Positions 62,675 through 64,000 of a DNA stretch of 64,000 nt are shown in pieces. Numbering within the stretch: position 1 is the first letter of the stretch; each line of letters starts with the position of its first letter. The notes below the pieces were generated by a model. That model was not told the DNA's origin. It made no database searches and saw only the letters and a list, made by a program, of their open reading frames with translations. This DNA comes from JABURQ01 sp029243145 (lineage in GTDB: Bacteria > Planctomycetota > Planctomycetia > Planctomycetales > Planctomycetaceae): assembly GCA_965660145.1 (NCBI GenBank), contig CBFHYX010000006.1, positions 225,404 through 289,403 of the forward strand, written 5' to 3'. Both the position numbers and the translations under genes were made by a program.

Positions 62675-64000
62675 GTGGACAGAGCCTTGGAGGTCGCCAT
62701 CAATCAATCCAGTGGGAAGATCACTCGACGACACAGCCGCCAGAAATCGGGCCAAAGCACCGACGCCAAGGGTGAGCGATTCTTTCTTCAGGGCAAGCGA
62801 TGGCGACTCCCTCGCGGACTCGTACCACACGAAGTCGAGGCTCGTATTTCGCGTCTCAGGGAACTGTGGGGCGACCATGAGCGTTTCTGCCTCAGCCAGA
62901 TCTTTGTCGATCCAGTCGCGTTAGTTGGCCTTCCTGAATTTGCACTGGAAGAAGAGGCTAAGCGATTCCTGACGCGGCAATCTTCCGTCGCTGGGTTCAG
63001 CCAGGAAAGCGATCAGGACGCACCGTCTGGTGCGTGGCCACCTTTCGGCGTCAGCGGGCGAAACAGTGGCGTGACGACTGGAGACAAGACAGCCGAGTGG
63101 TCTCCCCTTGCCTTGTGGATTGCCGAGCAAATCAAGCAGGGCGTTCGGCCTGTTCCGCTTCCGCCGTTGCCTGAGCTATTGAAGTCCGTCTTCCGCGACA
63201 ATCAGGTCGATTACCGATTCGGGCAAATTGCCCGGGTGTTTTCCGGGCCTTCCGCATCTCATCCGACAATGACTGCCGAACTACGCTGGCAGGATGCATT
63301 CAAACTACTCAACCGCCTGACCGAAGCCTATCCGTCCGTGCCGTGGACCATGCCGCAGCATCGCATTGATGACACGGCCCAGTTCCATGAGCAGGTAGCG
63401 AGGGAAGCCATCGTCGCAACAGCGAAGGTTCGTTCACAGAAGCCACCGGCGGAGAGCATTCCACTCAGTCCCGGCACGTTCCATGAGGCTCTCCGGGAAT
63501 TTCACAAGTATCGCACGGGGCACTTCAGCAAGGGCGGTGAGTTTGACGGCAGCGGTCACGGAATGCTCGACCTGATTGCGAACTTCCAGAAACGACAACC
63601 AGACGTGCTCCTGGCAACGTTGGATTTCACCCAGTGCCAGGAGATCTATAACTTCTGGAGAAACCGTCCACTTAACCTGAGGACAAAAGGGCCTCTGTCA
63701 CGTAAGCACTGCTCCAGCCACATTAGCGAACTGAACCGGTTCTTTATATGGCTGCACAAGAGCGACAAGTTTGCCTGGAGGCGGCCAGGAGACTTCGATT
63801 TGATCGAAAAGAAAGTCCAGCGATTGCCTTCGGATCGACGTTCGATCCAGGACATCGAGCTCAAGACATTCACGGTCGATCATTTCAAACTGCTCTACAA
63901 GCATGCCTTGCCTGCCCAGCGGCTGAAAATTGTCTGGTGCCTGAACTGTTCCCATGGTGCAGCAGAGATTGGGCGAGTCGAGTGGGAAGATCTGTTTCTG
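62675..64000 (+). CDS. Tyrosine-recombinase-like integrase (3' end beyond window)
   Basis: The frame is open from a TAG at 62666 to the window end. The first start codon is GTG at 62675 (VDRALEVAINQSSGKITRRH); a later TTG is possible. At least 442 residues are visible. The N-terminal region has KGERFFLQGKRWRLPRGLVP followed by a helical SAM-like core-binding segment. The start of a catalytic domain is seen as LYKHALPAQRLKIVWCLNCS, HGAAEIGRVEWEDLFL, which corresponds to the conserved box I of tyrosine recombinases (TGLRxxEIxxLxWxDI), here with Ala-Ala-Glu-Ile-Gly and without the usual Arg. The catalytic HxxR and Tyr would lie beyond 64000. Position at the 3' end of ssrA is typical for island integrases. 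Confidence 0.75.
   Translation, partial: MDRALEVAINQSSGKITRRHSRQKSGQSTDAKGERFFLQGKRWRLPRGLVPHEVEARISRLRELWGDHERFCLSQIFVDPVALVGLPEFALEEEAKRFLTRQSSVAGFSQESDQDAPSGAWPPFGVSGRNSGVTTGDKTAEWSPLALWIAEQIKQGVRPVPLPPLPELLKSVFRDNQVDYRFGQIARVFSGPSASHPTMTAELRWQDAFKLLNRLTEAYPSVPWTMPQHRIDDTAQFHEQVAREAIVATAKVRSQKPPAESIPLSPGTFHEALREFHKYRTGHFSKGGEFDGSGHGMLDLIANFQKRQPDVLLATLDFTQCQEIYNFWRNRPLNLRTKGPLSRKHCSSHISELNRFFIWLHKSDKFAWRRPGDFDLIEKKVQRLPSDRRSIQDIELKTFTVDHFKLLYKHALPAQRLKIVWCLNCSHGAAEIGRVEWEDLFL

Noticed and set aside
62712..62924. 70-codon frame at the start of the integrase region
   Set aside because: It is in another frame of the long integrase reading frame, which stays open for over 1.3 kb.

Overview
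This 64 kb window is chromosomal DNA from a planctomycete (phylum Planctomycetota, probably order Planctomycetales). The evidence is the set of families rarely seen together elsewhere: a DUF1549/DUF1553 cytochrome followed by a DUF1501 protein, a second DUF1501 protein, a DUF1559 pseudopilin beside a small transthyretin-like lipoprotein, a DUF1080 protein, a kinase-FHA protein, and an MfnB-like enzyme of the C1 cofactor pathway. Most genes have no obvious Shine-Dalgarno sequence, and genes are spread over both strands in short operons.

Layout. 1-1.3 kb: end of a flagellar cluster (FliF-like C-terminus and a short FliG-like protein with overlapping stop/start). 1.4-8 kb: YhaM-like HD nuclease, MenC-type enolase-superfamily enzyme, an Hsp70 with a zinc-ribbon/proline-rich tail, and a coupled pair (STN-domain secreted protein and membrane-anchored EEP phosphatase). 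8-10 kb: a repeat-bearing gap, a small zinc-ribbon protein and a DUF1080 protein. 10-15 kb: RND efflux permease and adaptor. 15-20 kb: the DUF1549/1553-DUF1501 pair and an alanine/glutamate repeat lipoprotein. 20-26 kb: a 1684-residue exported protein that looks like an N-terminal beta-barrel followed by a parallel beta-helix. 26-34 kb: GT39-like membrane protein, rhomboid protease, MfnB, a TolB-like propeller, an ABC-F ATPase, an exported PIMT with an extra C-terminal domain, and MsrA. 34-40 kb: sulfatase, a TctC-TctB fusion with TctA, and a Ser/Thr kinase with FHA. 40-45 kb: an amber-interrupted glycosyltransferase, DUF2617-like protein, Ogt, a hypothetical protein and a broken lipoprotein. 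44.6-52.6 kb: central metabolism (GpmA, a phosphofructokinase with PPi-type residues, AccC, AccB, an M24 peptidase) plus a cytochrome c'-like and a secreted EF-hand protein. 52.7-59 kb: esterase, second DUF1501 protein, broken DUF1559 gene, and two transposase remnants. 59-61.8 kb: NAD-dependent SDR/thioester-reductase-like protein, RhlE-type helicase, small zinc ribbon. 62.2 kb to the end: ssrA (tmRNA) with its terminator, followed at once by a long open frame encoding a tyrosine-recombinase-like integrase that runs off the window, so the last 1.4 kb probably begins an island integrated at the 3' end of ssrA.

The most notable points are the ssrA/integrase junction, the barrel-plus-helix giant protein, the TctC-TctB fusion, the exported PIMT, the zinc-ribbon Hsp70, two genes each interrupted by a single in-frame TAG, and a composite dispersed repeat present in two near-complete and two partial copies. 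No CRISPR array, rRNA or ordinary tRNA was found.
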